A stretch of 35,313 nt of DNA from Candidatus Bathyarchaeota archaeon (GCA_018652685.1 JABIBQ010000047.1:1-35313); one strand, 5' to 3'; positions 8,326 through 16,424 are shown, counted from the first letter of the stretch. The notes: a model not told the origin generated them from the letters alone. Translations and numbers: made by a program.

Positions 8326-9654
8326 TTAGAGCCTCTTGTGGAGTCTCATCCCTGATCTGATCATGGACACTTTACCGTCTTCCCTGATAAACTGAGCGAT
8401 GACCTCGCTGTTGGAGGCATCCAGTCCCTTGATATGATCTTTCTCGTAGAATCCGTAAGGTAATGGTGGTGAGGGCTCGGTTGTTTCGGGCACGTCATCA
8501 GCGGTGGGGAAGCCACCGAGGTACCTGCTGCTCAGTGTCAGTTTGCCATCCTCAACGGCTACTGTCATTGCGGTAAGCTTTGCCTCGTACTCGCCAGCAT
8601 AATCCTGAAGTTCGTCATCAGATAACTCCATGAACTCAAGTTCAGGGGTGTCCACACCTATGTACTCCTTCAGCGCGAGGTTGGTTATCTTGGGGTTGAA
8701 CATCCGTCCGGTTGCCGAATTTGTGACAAGGATCATCCCGTAGTCGTGGTCGGGAACAATAGTGAGAAGGGATATCTGCCCGACGGTGCCTCCTCCGTGA
8801 CCCATTGAACGGGCTGACCTTGTATTGTCGACCCAGAACGTAAGGGCGATGCTGTGGCCAGGGGCGTACTCCCGCTGCGGCGTGTGGAGGGCTGTCAGTG
8901 ACTCCTTGGATAGCAGATCGTTGCCCAGATGGAATTTTATGTACTTTACCATGTCCTTGACGCTGGAGACTATTCCACCAGCTGGACCTGAAGACCGTCC
9001 AATAAACCATGGACTAGATACCTCAATCCCTTTCTCAGAGAGTGTGTGCCCTGATGCGAAGCGTTTGGTCATCATATTCCACGGTAAGGTATACGTGTCC
9101 GTCATGCCAAGTGGCTCGAATATCATCTCCTTGATGAGGTCGCTGAACACCTTGCCAGTGACAATTTCCAGGATTCGTCCTGCCAGGTTATACCCTGCGT
9201 TATTATATGAGATCGATTCGCCCAGTGGCATGTCCTGAGGATCATCAATCATAGTCTTGACATAGTGTTCCACGCTGTCTGGCCCTTGCTCGATTCCAGA
9301 GGGGAACCAGTCACCCACCCATCCGGCGCTGTGTGTGAACAGGTGGCGGATCGTTGCTTTCTTTGATGCTTCCTCGTCCGGTACCTTGAACTCTGGCAGG
9401 TATGTCTGGACAGGCGTGTCCAGGTCAAGTTTTCCCTCATCTACCAGCATCATGGTCATGGTCCCTACGAAGGTCTTGGTGATGGACCCTATCTGGAACA
9501 GGGTGTCATCGTCAACAGGTATTGGGTGGTCGATGTTGGTCACACCGTAACCCTGGGTGCTCACATCTCCACCGTTGTAAACCCCGATGGCAACGCCAGG
9601 GATACTCAATTTGTTCATCAGCTCTCTGATCTTATTCGATAATTCAACGTTCAT
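8326..9654 (-). CDS. Serine hydrolase of the class C beta-lactamase/penicillin-binding protein-like family
   Basis: 442-residue serine hydrolase of the AmpC/esterase EstB/D-aminopeptidase fold. It shows the SxxK nucleophile motif in QIGSITKTFVG, the YxN motif in SYNNAGYN and HGGG (GHGGGTVG), which replaces the KTG triad of true beta-lactamases and is typical of esterases and peptidases of this fold. The last 110 residues form an extra C-terminal beta-rich domain, often seen in this family. ATG at 9654 is preferred over a longer in-frame start at 9723 because it matches the family start (LSNKIRELMNKLSIPG) and has a TATA element at 9677-9686. No signal peptide, so it probably acts on a small peptide or ester in the cytoplasm rather than giving drug resistance. 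Confidence 0.87.
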   Translation of the reverse strand: MNVELSNKIRELMNKLSIPGVAIGVYNGGDVSTQGYGVTNIDHPIPVDDDTLFQIGSITKTFVGTMTMMLVDEGKLDLDTPVQTYLPEFKVPDEEASKKATIRHLFTHSAGWVGDWFPSGIEQGPDSVEHYVKTMIDDPQDMPLGESISYNNAGYNLAGRILEIVTGKVFSDLIKEMIFEPLGMTDTYTLPWNMMTKRFASGHTLSEKGIEVSSPWFIGRSSGPAGGIVSSVKDMVKYIKFHLGNDLLSKESLTALHTPQREYAPGHSIALTFWVDNTRSARSMGHGGGTVGQISLLTIVPDHDYGMILVTNSATGRMFNPKITNLALKEYIGVDTPELEFMELSDDELQDYAGEYEAKLTAMTVAVEDGKLTLSSRYLGGFPTADDVPETTEPSPPLPYGFYEKDHIKGLDASNSEVIAQFIREDGKVSMIRSGMRLHKRL

Positions 9655-9676
9655 ACAGGAAAAGTAGGTCTTTTTT

Positions 9677-9686
9677 GTATAAATGA
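9677..9686 (-). promoter_or_regulatory. TATA box for the beta-lactamase-fold gene
   Basis: Minus-strand CATTTATACA about 27 nt before the ATG at 9654, predicting a leaderless mRNA. It lies back to back with the plus-strand promoter at 9716-9726. Confidence 0.5.
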
Positions 9687-9715
9687 GATTCCATCTAAAA
9701 ATGAGGTGCAAAGGA

Positions 9716-9726
9716 TTAAACATATA
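9716..9726 (+). promoter_or_regulatory. TATA box for the adenosine deaminase-like gene
   Basis: A/T-rich element TTAAACATATA about 25 nt before the ATG at 9746. It favours that start over the longer reading from 9683. Confidence 0.45.
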
Positions 9727-9745
9727 TTCAGTTCAGGAGTCTTTG

Positions 9746-10792
9746 ATGGAAATGTTCCCTGTTTCTGTTGAGATGCGATCATTCATCGAGGATTTGCCCA
9801 AGGCTGAGCTCCACGTCCACCTTGAAGGAACCATCTTACCTGCCACGGTGCTTAAGCTCGCTGAGAGAAACAGGATGGATTACCCATTCAAGACGGTTGA
9901 GGAAATCCAAGAGGCTCTGGATAGCCGGACGACCAGCCTGAAGAGCTTTCTCGACCTACACTATATGTTCGTCAGCGTCATCAGAACAAAAGCTGATTTC
10001 TACGAGGTTACTTACGAGTTCCTCCGCACTTGTATGAACAATAGCGTCGTGTATGTAGAGATCAAGTTTGACCCCCAGTTCCATACAGAGCAAGGAATCA
10101 GCTTCGACGCCATGATTAAAGGCATAGACGAGGGCAAAAAGGACGGCCTCAGGGATTTCGGGGTCGATTGTAACCTCATCATGTGCATCAACCGGGAGCG
10201 CACCGTTGAGAGTGCCTGGAAGATGATGGAGCAGGCGTACCCTTATAGACACCTCATCACAGGGCTCGGTTTAGACTCCTACGAGAAGGATAACCCGCCC
10301 AGCAAGTACACCGAGGTCTACGAGAAGGCGCGGGAGCAGGGTTACAGGGTCACCGCCCATTGCGACGTGAACCAGGAGGACAGTGTCAAGCACATCTGGG
10401 AATGCATCGACCTCCTAAAGACAGACAGGATCGACCACGGCATCAACAGCATCGAGGACCCTGAGCTGGTTGCTGAACTCATCAGGCGGGACATCACACT
10501 CACCACTTGCCCGACGTGGAGGAACCCATACCCGGGCCCAAGGGATCTTGAAGGCATCAAAAAGATGTACGAGTTAGGGCTCAAGGTGACACTGAACACC
10601 GATGACCCGGCGGAGTTCACATCGGAGTACATGAACAGAACCCTGATAGGGGCAGTGGAGGGCAGCGGCTACACAAAGGAAGACCTCGTCCAATTCATGA
10701 GAAATGCGTTCGACGGCTCATGGCTCCCCAGGGATAGGAAGGACATGTACATCGCCTCGCTTGAGGAGTACGCACTCGGTCACACCGGGTAG
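9746..10792 (+). CDS. Adenosine deaminase-fold amidohydrolase, substrate uncertain
   Basis: 348 residues from the ATG at 9746, which fits family length. The TIM-barrel metal ligands of the adenosine/adenine deaminase family are clear: PKAELHVHLEGT (HxH) at the N-terminus, DRIDHGINS, LTTCPTWRNP, and TLNTDDPAEF near the C-terminus. The hallmark HAGE motif, whose Glu is the proton shuttle in adenosine deaminases, is replaced by TAHCDVNQED, with the nearest Glu three residues further on. It may therefore act on a different purine or a non-nucleoside substrate. A GGAG sequence also sits 6-7 nt before the start. It is transcribed divergently from the beta-lactamase-fold gene. Confidence 0.83.
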   Translation: MEMFPVSVEMRSFIEDLPKAELHVHLEGTILPATVLKLAERNRMDYPFKTVEEIQEALDSRTTSLKSFLDLHYMFVSVIRTKADFYEVTYEFLRTCMNNSVVYVEIKFDPQFHTEQGISFDAMIKGIDEGKKDGLRDFGVDCNLIMCINRERTVESAWKMMEQAYPYRHLITGLGLDSYEKDNPPSKYTEVYEKAREQGYRVTAHCDVNQEDSVKHIWECIDLLKTDRIDHGINSIEDPELVAELIRRDITLTTCPTWRNPYPGPRDLEGIKKMYELGLKVTLNTDDPAEFTSEYMNRTLIGAVEGSGYTKEDLVQFMRNAFDGSWLPRDRKDMYIASLEEYALGHTG

Positions 10793-10930
10793 CACCAATT
10801 CCTATCCAAATAAAAAAAATCCCAGAACATCAACTTGCAGGTACCAGCTAGAGACTATCCATCCATAGTTTTATCCACAAATTAGGCCTCTTTAATCCAT
10901 GAATTCACCCGGGATGAACATGATTAAGAC

Positions 10931-10937
10931 GGGAGGG
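10931..10937 (+). promoter_or_regulatory. Strong Shine-Dalgarno deciding the TTG start
   Basis: GGGAGGG, 8 nt before the TTG at 10946. An in-frame TAA at 10925-10927 and the absence of any in-frame ATG leave TTG as the only reasonable start for the iron-sulfur protein. Confidence 0.65.
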
Positions 10938-10945
10938 AAGCCCTC

Positions 10946-11761
10946 TTGGATATAGACAAGAACAGATGTGTCGGCTGTGGAAACTGCCACGCCATCTGCA
11001 CCATGGAGGCCATCAGCTTGGACTTGGACGGAAAATCCGTGGTCAACCAGGACGAGTGCGTCGAGTGCTCCACCTGCCATAGGGTCCTCAGGGACGAGGG
11101 ATACGCACCCGCGTTAGTAGGTAGTATCAGGAGCATCCTCTCGGCCTTCAGCCTACAGTTCATGGCCGAGGTGGATGTCTGTCCCACGAATGCATTAGTC
11201 CCACCTGAGCTTGAGTATCCAAGGAGCCTGCGGGCCGAGTTTAGCGACCCCACGGTAGTCCACGCGGGCACCGGCGTAGGCGGCAGGGGAACCGAGGAGA
11301 TCAAAACAAACGAGGTAACGGGGAGGCTGCGGACCGGCGAGGCCGGAATAGTAATCGAGCTGGGCAGGCCCGGAATCGGGGCCCATTTCAGGGATGTGGA
11401 AAAGGTCGCCACCTCGCTGATACACCTGGACCCCCACTTCGAGGCAAATAACCCGGTGACTCAGCTCATGGAGAACCCTAGAACGGGAAAGATGAAGGAG
11501 GAGGTCCTAGGCGAGAAGGTCCTGTCGGCCATCATTGAGATCAAGACGACGCTGGACAAGATACCAGATTACCTGAGTACACTTGAATCAGTGCAAGCTG
11601 AGATCGACACAGTCTTCGCCGTCGGAGTCGGGTCAAAGTGCAACCCCGATAGCTCGGTGCCCCACCAGAAATGGGTGGAGGATGCAGGCTACACCCTTAC
11701 ACCTAACGGGAAAACCAACCTGGGGCTAGGCAGGCCCCTGTTCCAGGAGAAGGGGCAATGA
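10946..11761 (+). CDS. 2x[4Fe-4S] ferredoxin-domain protein with an unrecognised C-terminal domain
   Basis: 271 residues. An N-terminal bacterial-type ferredoxin domain has Cys8, 11, 14, 18 and Cys38, 41, 44, 79. The second cluster motif is split by a 34-residue insertion (between Cys44 and Cys79-Pro). Residues 90-271 form a soluble domain I do not recognise, with a Gly-rich HAGTGVGGRGTEEIKTNEVTG stretch (shown in part) and ELGRPGIGAHFRDVEKV. It starts at TTG behind a GGGAGGG ribosome site and overlaps the next gene by ATGA, so the two proteins are made in fixed ratio and probably form a complex. Likely an electron-transfer or redox-enzyme subunit; the reaction is unknown. A TATA-like GTTTTATCC lies about 75 nt upstream. 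Confidence 0.8.
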   Translation: MDIDKNRCVGCGNCHAICTMEAISLDLDGKSVVNQDECVECSTCHRVLRDEGYAPALVGSIRSILSAFSLQFMAEVDVCPTNALVPPELEYPRSLRAEFSDPTVVHAGTGVGGRGTEEIKTNEVTGRLRTGEAGIVIELGRPGIGAHFRDVEKVATSLIHLDPHFEANNPVTQLMENPRTGKMKEEVLGEKVLSAIIEIKTTLDKIPDYLSTLESVQAEIDTVFAVGVGSKCNPDSSVPHQKWVEDAGYTLTPNGKTNLGLGRPLFQEKGQ

Positions 11762-12393
11762 CAAACACGCTACACAGGAAGGGCTCCGTAGAGGAACTCA
11801 AGGGCGACTACGTCATCTTCACGTCCATTGCCAAAGATTACAAACCCGGCTCGGCCCCCAAGATCCATGAGTTCCTCAGGATCTGCAACAAGTACGGCCC
11901 TGTCAACATCGGCAGCAGCAAGTTGGGCTCCGTCCTCCAGGATGACGTAGATTTCAACGATCTAGTGATTAAGCTCAAGGACGGCTCCACGTCCGCGGCA
12001 GTTTTCACGGACGTTGACACTCTCCAGAAGGTGGTGAGTGACCTGGTCGAGGCTGACCTTGGTATCTCAATCAACATCAGCGGGCTCCTTGAGGGCGCCC
12101 ACGAATGCTGCGGTAAAAGCGGGATTCAGAGACATAGCCTTGAGCAGTCCCTTGGTTTCTGGGGCGCTAAGGACAGGCTCCCCGAGAGGGAAGTCATTGA
12201 GATAACCACCCTGTGCGGCCACGGCATGGTCTCGTTTAACCTCATCCGCAAGATGATGGAGTACGTCAGGATGCGCAGGCTGACCCCGAAGAAGGCGGCC
12301 ACGATAATGGGAAAGTGCTGCGAGTGCGCTGTGTTCAACACCGACCGAGCCGAGAGGATACTGGAGAAGGTGCTAGAACAAGGGGAAGGTTAG
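11758..12393 (+). CDS. Cys-rich protein coupled to the 2x[4Fe-4S] protein, unknown function
   Basis: 211-residue soluble protein that I do not recognise. The N-terminal half (to about 110) reads as alternating strands and helices. The C-terminal half carries clustered cysteines at 117-118 (HECCGKSG), 153 (LCGHGMVSFNL) and 187, 188, 190 (GKCCECAVFN), spaced like ligands of a metal or Fe-S site, next to conserved-looking His115 and His155. The ATG overlaps the upstream TGA (ATGA), indicating translational coupling and probable complex formation with the ferredoxin-domain partner. TruD follows after 50 nt, likely in the same transcript. Function is open: redox enzyme, metallo-assembly factor or sensor are all possible. 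Confidence 0.75.
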   Translation: MTNTLHRKGSVEELKGDYVIFTSIAKDYKPGSAPKIHEFLRICNKYGPVNIGSSKLGSVLQDDVDFNDLVIKLKDGSTSAAVFTDVDTLQKVVSDLVEADLGISINISGLLEGAHECCGKSGIQRHSLEQSLGFWGAKDRLPEREVIEITTLCGHGMVSFNLIRKMMEYVRMRRLTPKKAATIMGKCCECAVFNTDRAERILEKVLEQGEG

Positions 12394-12443
12394 ACTTCCT
12401 CTATTCCCAACTCTTCAAAAGCGGAGGGGAGTATAACCAAGGA

Positions 12444-13505
12444 ATGGTCCCCGAGTTCAACCTACAGTTGCCATTGATCTCAGAAGACTTGCCCGGTATT
12501 GGGGGCAGGATCAGGGCAAGGATCGATGATTTTGTTGTAGAGGAGATCTCGTCAATCGAGCCCTCGGGTAGGGGGACCCATCTGTACATGAACATCACTA
12601 AGGAGGGTATGACCACAAGGGAGGTGCAGATGCAGCTGGTGGAGCTTTTCCACCTGAGACCGCAGATGATTGGGACAGGTGGGTTGAAGGACAAGGACGC
12701 TAGGGCTACCCAGGTTTTCAGCCTACAGCTTGAGAAGGAAAAGATAGACACGGAAAAGGCTGTGAGGTCAGTCGCTGGGAGCATCGATGTCAGGGTCAAC
12801 TGGGCTAAGTACCATGACACGAAGTTCAGGGCTGGGCACCTCATCGGGAACAGCTTCAAGGTGCTCATCTCGGACATCAAGGTGTCGAGAGGTAAGGCAC
12901 TGCACCGTGTAAACAGGATCACTGATCGCATCCACAGTATAGGCATCCCCAACTTTTATGGTGAGCAGCGTATGGGGCGTAGGGGAAAGAACGCCAAAGC
13001 AGGATGGGATATCCTCCACGGTGAGAAGAACGTAGGGAACCGGTGGCTCTCAAGGTACTTGATATCCGCATACCAGAGCCACCTATGCAACAGGTACCTT
13101 GCTGAGAGGGTTGAGAGGGACATCTACGACAGGCTGGTTCCTGGGGACATCATTGAGGACCACGGGACGGGGGAAAGAACCCTGATTCATGAGCCAGGGG
13201 ACTTGCAGCAGCGGTATCTCAACGGGGAGATCAGCTTCACTGCCCCTATGTTCGGGCCAAAAATGATCAGAGCATCGAGGGAAGCCGGTATTTTGGAGGC
13301 CGAAATATACGCCGAGTCTGGGCTGTCAAACAAGTTGTTGAAGCGGAACAGGGTCACAGGGACCAGGAGGCGTGGGAGGCTGACTCCGAGAATAGAGATC
13401 GAAGCAAAGAAGAGGGGGATCCAACTATCGTTCACGCTCCACAAGGGGGGCTTCGCGACCACCCTGCTCCGGGAGTTCATGAAGACATCCCACGGTCAGC
13501 GGTAA
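12444..13505 (+). CDS. truD: tRNA pseudouridine(13) synthase TruD
   Basis: 353-residue archaeal TruD, which converts U13 of tRNA to pseudouridine (Pus7 family in eukaryotes). The catalytic segment GTGGLKDKDARATQ contains the nucleophilic Asp (Asp83), and the N-terminal FVVEEI motif of the family is at residues 30-35. The middle holds the TruD-specific insertion domain (IPNFYGEQRMGRRGKN, then about 130 residues), and the C-terminus closes with GGFATTLLREFMK. ATG at 12444 is chosen since it matches the family start; the longer frame overlapping the upstream gene is not needed. Probably last gene of the transcript that begins at 10946. Confidence 0.95.
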   Translation: MVPEFNLQLPLISEDLPGIGGRIRARIDDFVVEEISSIEPSGRGTHLYMNITKEGMTTREVQMQLVELFHLRPQMIGTGGLKDKDARATQVFSLQLEKEKIDTEKAVRSVAGSIDVRVNWAKYHDTKFRAGHLIGNSFKVLISDIKVSRGKALHRVNRITDRIHSIGIPNFYGEQRMGRRGKNAKAGWDILHGEKNVGNRWLSRYLISAYQSHLCNRYLAERVERDIYDRLVPGDIIEDHGTGERTLIHEPGDLQQRYLNGEISFTAPMFGPKMIRASREAGILEAEIYAESGLSNKLLKRNRVTGTRRRGRLTPRIEIEAKKRGIQLSFTLHKGGFATTLLREFMKTSHGQR

Positions 13506-13589
13506 CCAGTTCCGGTCGAACGGGTGTCAAATTCCATTGAACACTAATCCACATCTTGGGTCAATAATCCATTTTAATTCAGTTTATAT

Positions 13590-13913
13590 GTGAGAATCGC
13601 AGCGTTGTGTGAACCGAGGTATAAATTGGAGTTCCATGACGACGTAGTGATTATAATTGGCCACAACGGGGCAACCGTAACGGATGACGGGCAGTATTAT
13701 CTGTTCTTCGGGGGCTACGAAATGGCCGAGGAGTACAACGGACTCATCGTCAAGGAGGAGGAGATGGAGATGGCCATCAACCACGAGGTGCTTCACTGCG
13801 TTATTGACTCCGTTGGAGAGGACGCCGGAGCCCTTGACAACATCTGGTGCAAGTACGATGTGCCGTTCCACCCGGTCCTCGACAACTGCAGCTCCATGGG
13901 TCTAGGCTTTTAG
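13590..13913 (+). CDS. Small HExxH protein, putative metallopeptidase-like
   Basis: 107-residue protein beginning at GTG 13590 (the overlapping ATG at 13588 reads straight into a stop). It contains NHEVLHCVID at about residues 64-73, a zincin HExxH signature, followed by an acidic GEDAGALDNI segment. The N-terminal part is a beta-rich region around HNGATVTDDG. The protein is far smaller than most zincins and shows no signal peptide or propeptide. Short predicted metallopeptidases with HEVLHxxI sequences exist in archaea and phages, which is the best match I can offer; enzymatic activity is not proven. A flavoprotein gene starts 40 nt downstream. Confidence 0.65.
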   Translation: MRIAALCEPRYKLEFHDDVVIIIGHNGATVTDDGQYYLFFGGYEMAEEYNGLIVKEEEMEMAINHEVLHCVIDSVGEDAGALDNIWCKYDVPFHPVLDNCSSMGLGF

Positions 13914-13952
13914 CCCGCAGGTTTTATCCACTCATGGGTGGTTCTGGTGTCC

Positions 13953-14528
13953 ATGGTTAGGGTTCTAGGGATTGTTGGCAGCCCACGGAAGGGCGGCAAC
14001 ACAGAAATTATGGTCAACAACGCGCTTGAGGCAGCGAGAAGCGAAGGGGCAGAGACTGAGATAGTTCTCCTCGCTGAGAACAGGGTGGAGCCCTGTGACG
14101 GGTGCGGGGTCTGCTCAAAGACTGGAAAATGCAGGATAGACGACGACTTTGAGAACGTTTTCAACAAGATGACAGAGGCGGAGGGCCTCATACTCGCCAG
14201 TCCAAGTTACTATGAGTCAATGACGCCTCATATGAAGGCGCTTATCGATAGGTCAGGTACGTTCAACGGCAGCGTCCATGGCAGAACTAAGTTCGATGGA
14301 AAGGTGGCAGGCGCAATGAGTGTCGCCAGAAGAACCGGACTAGCAAACGTCTGGACCCAGCAGCTACTCTTCATACTGAGTCAGAAGATGATCGTCCCCG
14401 GTATCAAGAGCTATGCAAATGCTGTGGCGGAGGCAAAGGGAGACGTCCTCAACGATGAGGAGGGAATGGAATCATCCAGGGACCTTGGCTTGGCGATTGC
14501 GCGTCTGGCCGAGAAATTATCCACCTAG
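13953..14528 (+). CDS. Iron-sulfur flavoprotein/NADPH-dependent FMN reductase family
   Basis: 191-residue flavodoxin-fold protein. The FMN phosphate loop GSPRKGGNT is at residues 9-17, and the compact cysteine motif CDGCGVCSKTGKC (Cys48, 51, 54, 60) follows, as in archaeal and clostridial iron-sulfur flavoproteins that bind a [4Fe-4S] cluster. The flavin-isoalloxazine loop SPSYYESMTPHMKALIDR is next. Such proteins move one or two electrons between ferredoxins and acceptors such as peroxide or quinones. ATG at 13953 is preferred to the GTG at 13938, since a TATA-like GTTTTATCC at about 13920-13928 predicts initiation near 13950. Confidence 0.88.
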   Translation: MVRVLGIVGSPRKGGNTEIMVNNALEAARSEGAETEIVLLAENRVEPCDGCGVCSKTGKCRIDDDFENVFNKMTEAEGLILASPSYYESMTPHMKALIDRSGTFNGSVHGRTKFDGKVAGAMSVARRTGLANVWTQQLLFILSQKMIVPGIKSYANAVAEAKGDVLNDEEGMESSRDLGLAIARLAEKLST

Positions 14529-14780
14529 ATTTTCATTTATTTTGTTTTGTCCTCTGTACTGTAAGCTCACAAAACCTGTGTGGACGCGTGCGCCAATGTA
14601 ATAGAATAAGTATTCAGAATATTGTGTAGTCGTTTTAGTAGATTAGTCGACGAGGGTCCAATAGTTGATGAAACAGACTTATGAATCATAGACTACCAAG
14701 AAAAACACTTGGTTGTTCATTATAATACCGCGAGTATGAGAGTTTGACATACCTGCTAGAAAATGAAGAGGGGATAACTG

Positions 14781-16007
14781 TTAGACCCAAACCCTCTCCA
14801 GCAGCCCCATGGCGTTGAGGCCCACCACTTTCTGGATCTCCCCGTCCCCATAGCCGTGTTTTATCATCCAGCGCATGATGTTCACGTACTCGTTGGGGTT
14901 CTCAAGGCCCTTCACGTAACCAGGGTCAACCGCCCCATCGGGTACAGGCCAGTTCATCCTGGGTGCCCTGCTTTCCCTATCGTGGTTTCCCTTCTTCCGC
15001 GGGAACCAAACCTTGTACAACTCCTGATGTGCACCGTACAAGGTATCAGGACCACATCCAACGTGATCAACTCCCATCAGGTCGATACAGTACTCAACAC
15101 ACTCCATGTAGCTCTCGATGCTACCGATGGGGTGCTTCTCGGTTCGTAATCCCTGGCCGGCCCCGCCCACCCCAAGAACGCCACCCTTCTCCGCCATGGC
15201 CTGCAGCACCTCGTCCCCATTGGTATGTCCGACTGCGATGGCTCCAGGCCCACTGTGGCTGTTGTAGATGGGGTGGTCGCTCGCCCCAATGGTCTCGATA
15301 GCCGTCCTGTCGTTGGTATGCCCCACATCGATAAGGAGCCCCAGCTTGTTCATACGCTTGACCGCGTCGTAACCGAAATCAGTGAGCCCGGAGTCCTTGT
15401 TGGCTTCCCCCATTCCCCCACCCAACATGTTTGACTCGCTATAACAGATGCCCATGCTCCTGACGCCGAGGCCGTAGAGGACATCGATCCTGTCAAGCTC
15501 GTTCTCTATGGGGGTGGCTGATTCAAGTGCAATAACAAAGGCGATCTTTCCATTCTCCTTTGCGTCCTTTATGTCCTGAACATTTCTGCAGTGAGTTACA
15601 AGACCCTGATGGGCGATGTCGCTGAGCCTGATTCCGATATCGTGTATCACGTCAGTCCACTTCCACCCGCTATAGCTGGTGGCATAGCTCATGCCATCCA
15701 TCAGGTTATCGAACACGCAGTCAATGTGGCTCGTGCTCAGCGCCTCATACGCAGTGAAATGCCTCCCCAGCCCGTGTAGCTCGGGCACATCCCGCATATC
15801 ATCGGGCCACAGAACGGGGTGCTCGTGGAGGTCAATCAGCGTGGATTTTTCAACTAGCTCCTGGAACCTCTCCTCCTCCGTTCTGCTCAGTGGAACATAA
15901 TAGGGCTCGACCCTCGGATGCTTAACCAGGTCAAAGACCTTGTAATCGAACCCTGGTTTCAGGTAATCGAACGCTTTGTAGCCGTCGTATTTCTTCTTGC
16001 CGCCCAT
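14781..16007 (-). CDS. Peptidase M19 (membrane/renal dipeptidase-type) homologue
   Basis: 408-residue amidohydrolase-fold protein of peptidase family M19, which hydrolyses dipeptides, often with a D-residue at the second position. Recognisable ligands are IALESATPIE (bridging Glu), LIDVGHTNDR, YNSHSGPGAI (metal-site histidines) and GCGPDTLYG (Asp) in order. The first metal motif reads LIDLHEHPV rather than the usual DGHxD, so one metal ligand position is altered. No signal peptide or lipid anchor, so it is cytoplasmic despite the family name. ATG at 16007 has a TATA element at 16036-16044. Dipeptidase activity is likely but the changed motif leaves room for another C-N hydrolysis. Confidence 0.82.
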   Translation of the reverse strand: MGGKKKYDGYKAFDYLKPGFDYKVFDLVKHPRVEPYYVPLSRTEEERFQELVEKSTLIDLHEHPVLWPDDMRDVPELHGLGRHFTAYEALSTSHIDCVFDNLMDGMSYATSYSGWKWTDVIHDIGIRLSDIAHQGLVTHCRNVQDIKDAKENGKIAFVIALESATPIENELDRIDVLYGLGVRSMGICYSESNMLGGGMGEANKDSGLTDFGYDAVKRMNKLGLLIDVGHTNDRTAIETIGASDHPIYNSHSGPGAIAVGHTNGDEVLQAMAEKGGVLGVGGAGQGLRTEKHPIGSIESYMECVEYCIDLMGVDHVGCGPDTLYGAHQELYKVWFPRKKGNHDRESRAPRMNWPVPDGAVDPGYVKGLENPNEYVNIMRWMIKHGYGDGEIQKVVGLNAMGLLERVWV

Positions 16008-16035
16008 TTAATATCAGGAAGACTTTGACCCACGA

Positions 16036-16044
16036 GGATAAAAG
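16036..16044 (-). promoter_or_regulatory. TATA box for the M19 gene
   Basis: Minus-strand CTTTTATCC about 33 nt before the ATG at 16007. Confidence 0.4.
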
Positions 16045-16092
16045 ACGTGCAGGGCCAAGTAACCCTCAGTCTCATCGGAAACTATGCATCAC

Positions 16093-16102
16093 ATTTTATA
16101 TC
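16093..16102 (+). promoter_or_regulatory. TATA box for the glutaredoxin/FTR operon
   Basis: TTTTATAT-type element about 43 nt before the ATG at 16140. The predicted short leader includes AGGAG (16126-16130) 9 nt before the start, so this mRNA, unlike many here, is probably translated through a Shine-Dalgarno site. Confidence 0.4.
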
Positions 16103-16139
16103 CCGTCAATCACCTTCAACGGTACAGGAGACATTATCC

Positions 16140-16424
16140 ATGGAAACGATGATAGTCGACGGAACCAACAGCAAGAACAAGGTCTTTCTCTACACTTTAA
16201 GCACATGCGGCTGGTGTAAGAAACTCAAGTCTTTTCTGGAAGAGAATAGCGTCCGGTACGAGTACATTGACCTCGACCTGTGCACGAAGGAGGACCAGGT
16301 TGAGGCAGTCGAGGAGCTCAAGGCAAAGAAGGTGCCTGTCGCTTTTCCCATCGCAGTCATCAACGAGGATATCGTCATCCAGGGATTCAAAAAGGATGAT
16401 ATTGTCGAGGCTCTTGGACTATGA
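16140..16424 (+). CDS. Glutaredoxin-like/NrdH-type redoxin
   Basis: 94-residue thiol redox protein with the thioredoxin-fold strand VFLYTLSTCGWCKKLK; the CGWC active site is at residues 23-26. The later part has VPVAFPIAVINEDIVIQG, equivalent to the cis-Pro and glutathione-loop region, and ends in a helix. Its stop codon overlaps the start of the ferredoxin:thioredoxin reductase subunit gene (ATGA). That makes it the natural substrate of that reductase, delivering electrons from ferredoxin to target disulfides without NADPH or glutathione. ATG at 16140 is preferred because of a well-placed AGGAG; the upstream reading has no redoxin similarity. Confidence 0.87.
   Translation: METMIVDGTNSKNKVFLYTLSTCGWCKKLKSFLEENSVRYEYIDLDLCTKEDQVEAVEELKAKKVPVAFPIAVINEDIVIQGFKKDDIVEALGL

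Noticed and set aside
8326-9654. True antibiotic-resistance beta-lactamase
   Set aside because: HGGG in place of KTG, an extra C-terminal domain and lack of a signal peptide fit an esterase/peptidase of the same fold.
14640-14700. Possible C/D-box small RNA (TTGATGA near 14666) in the gap 14529-14780
   Set aside because: The C-box lacks the purine at position one and no convincing D box follows at the right distance.
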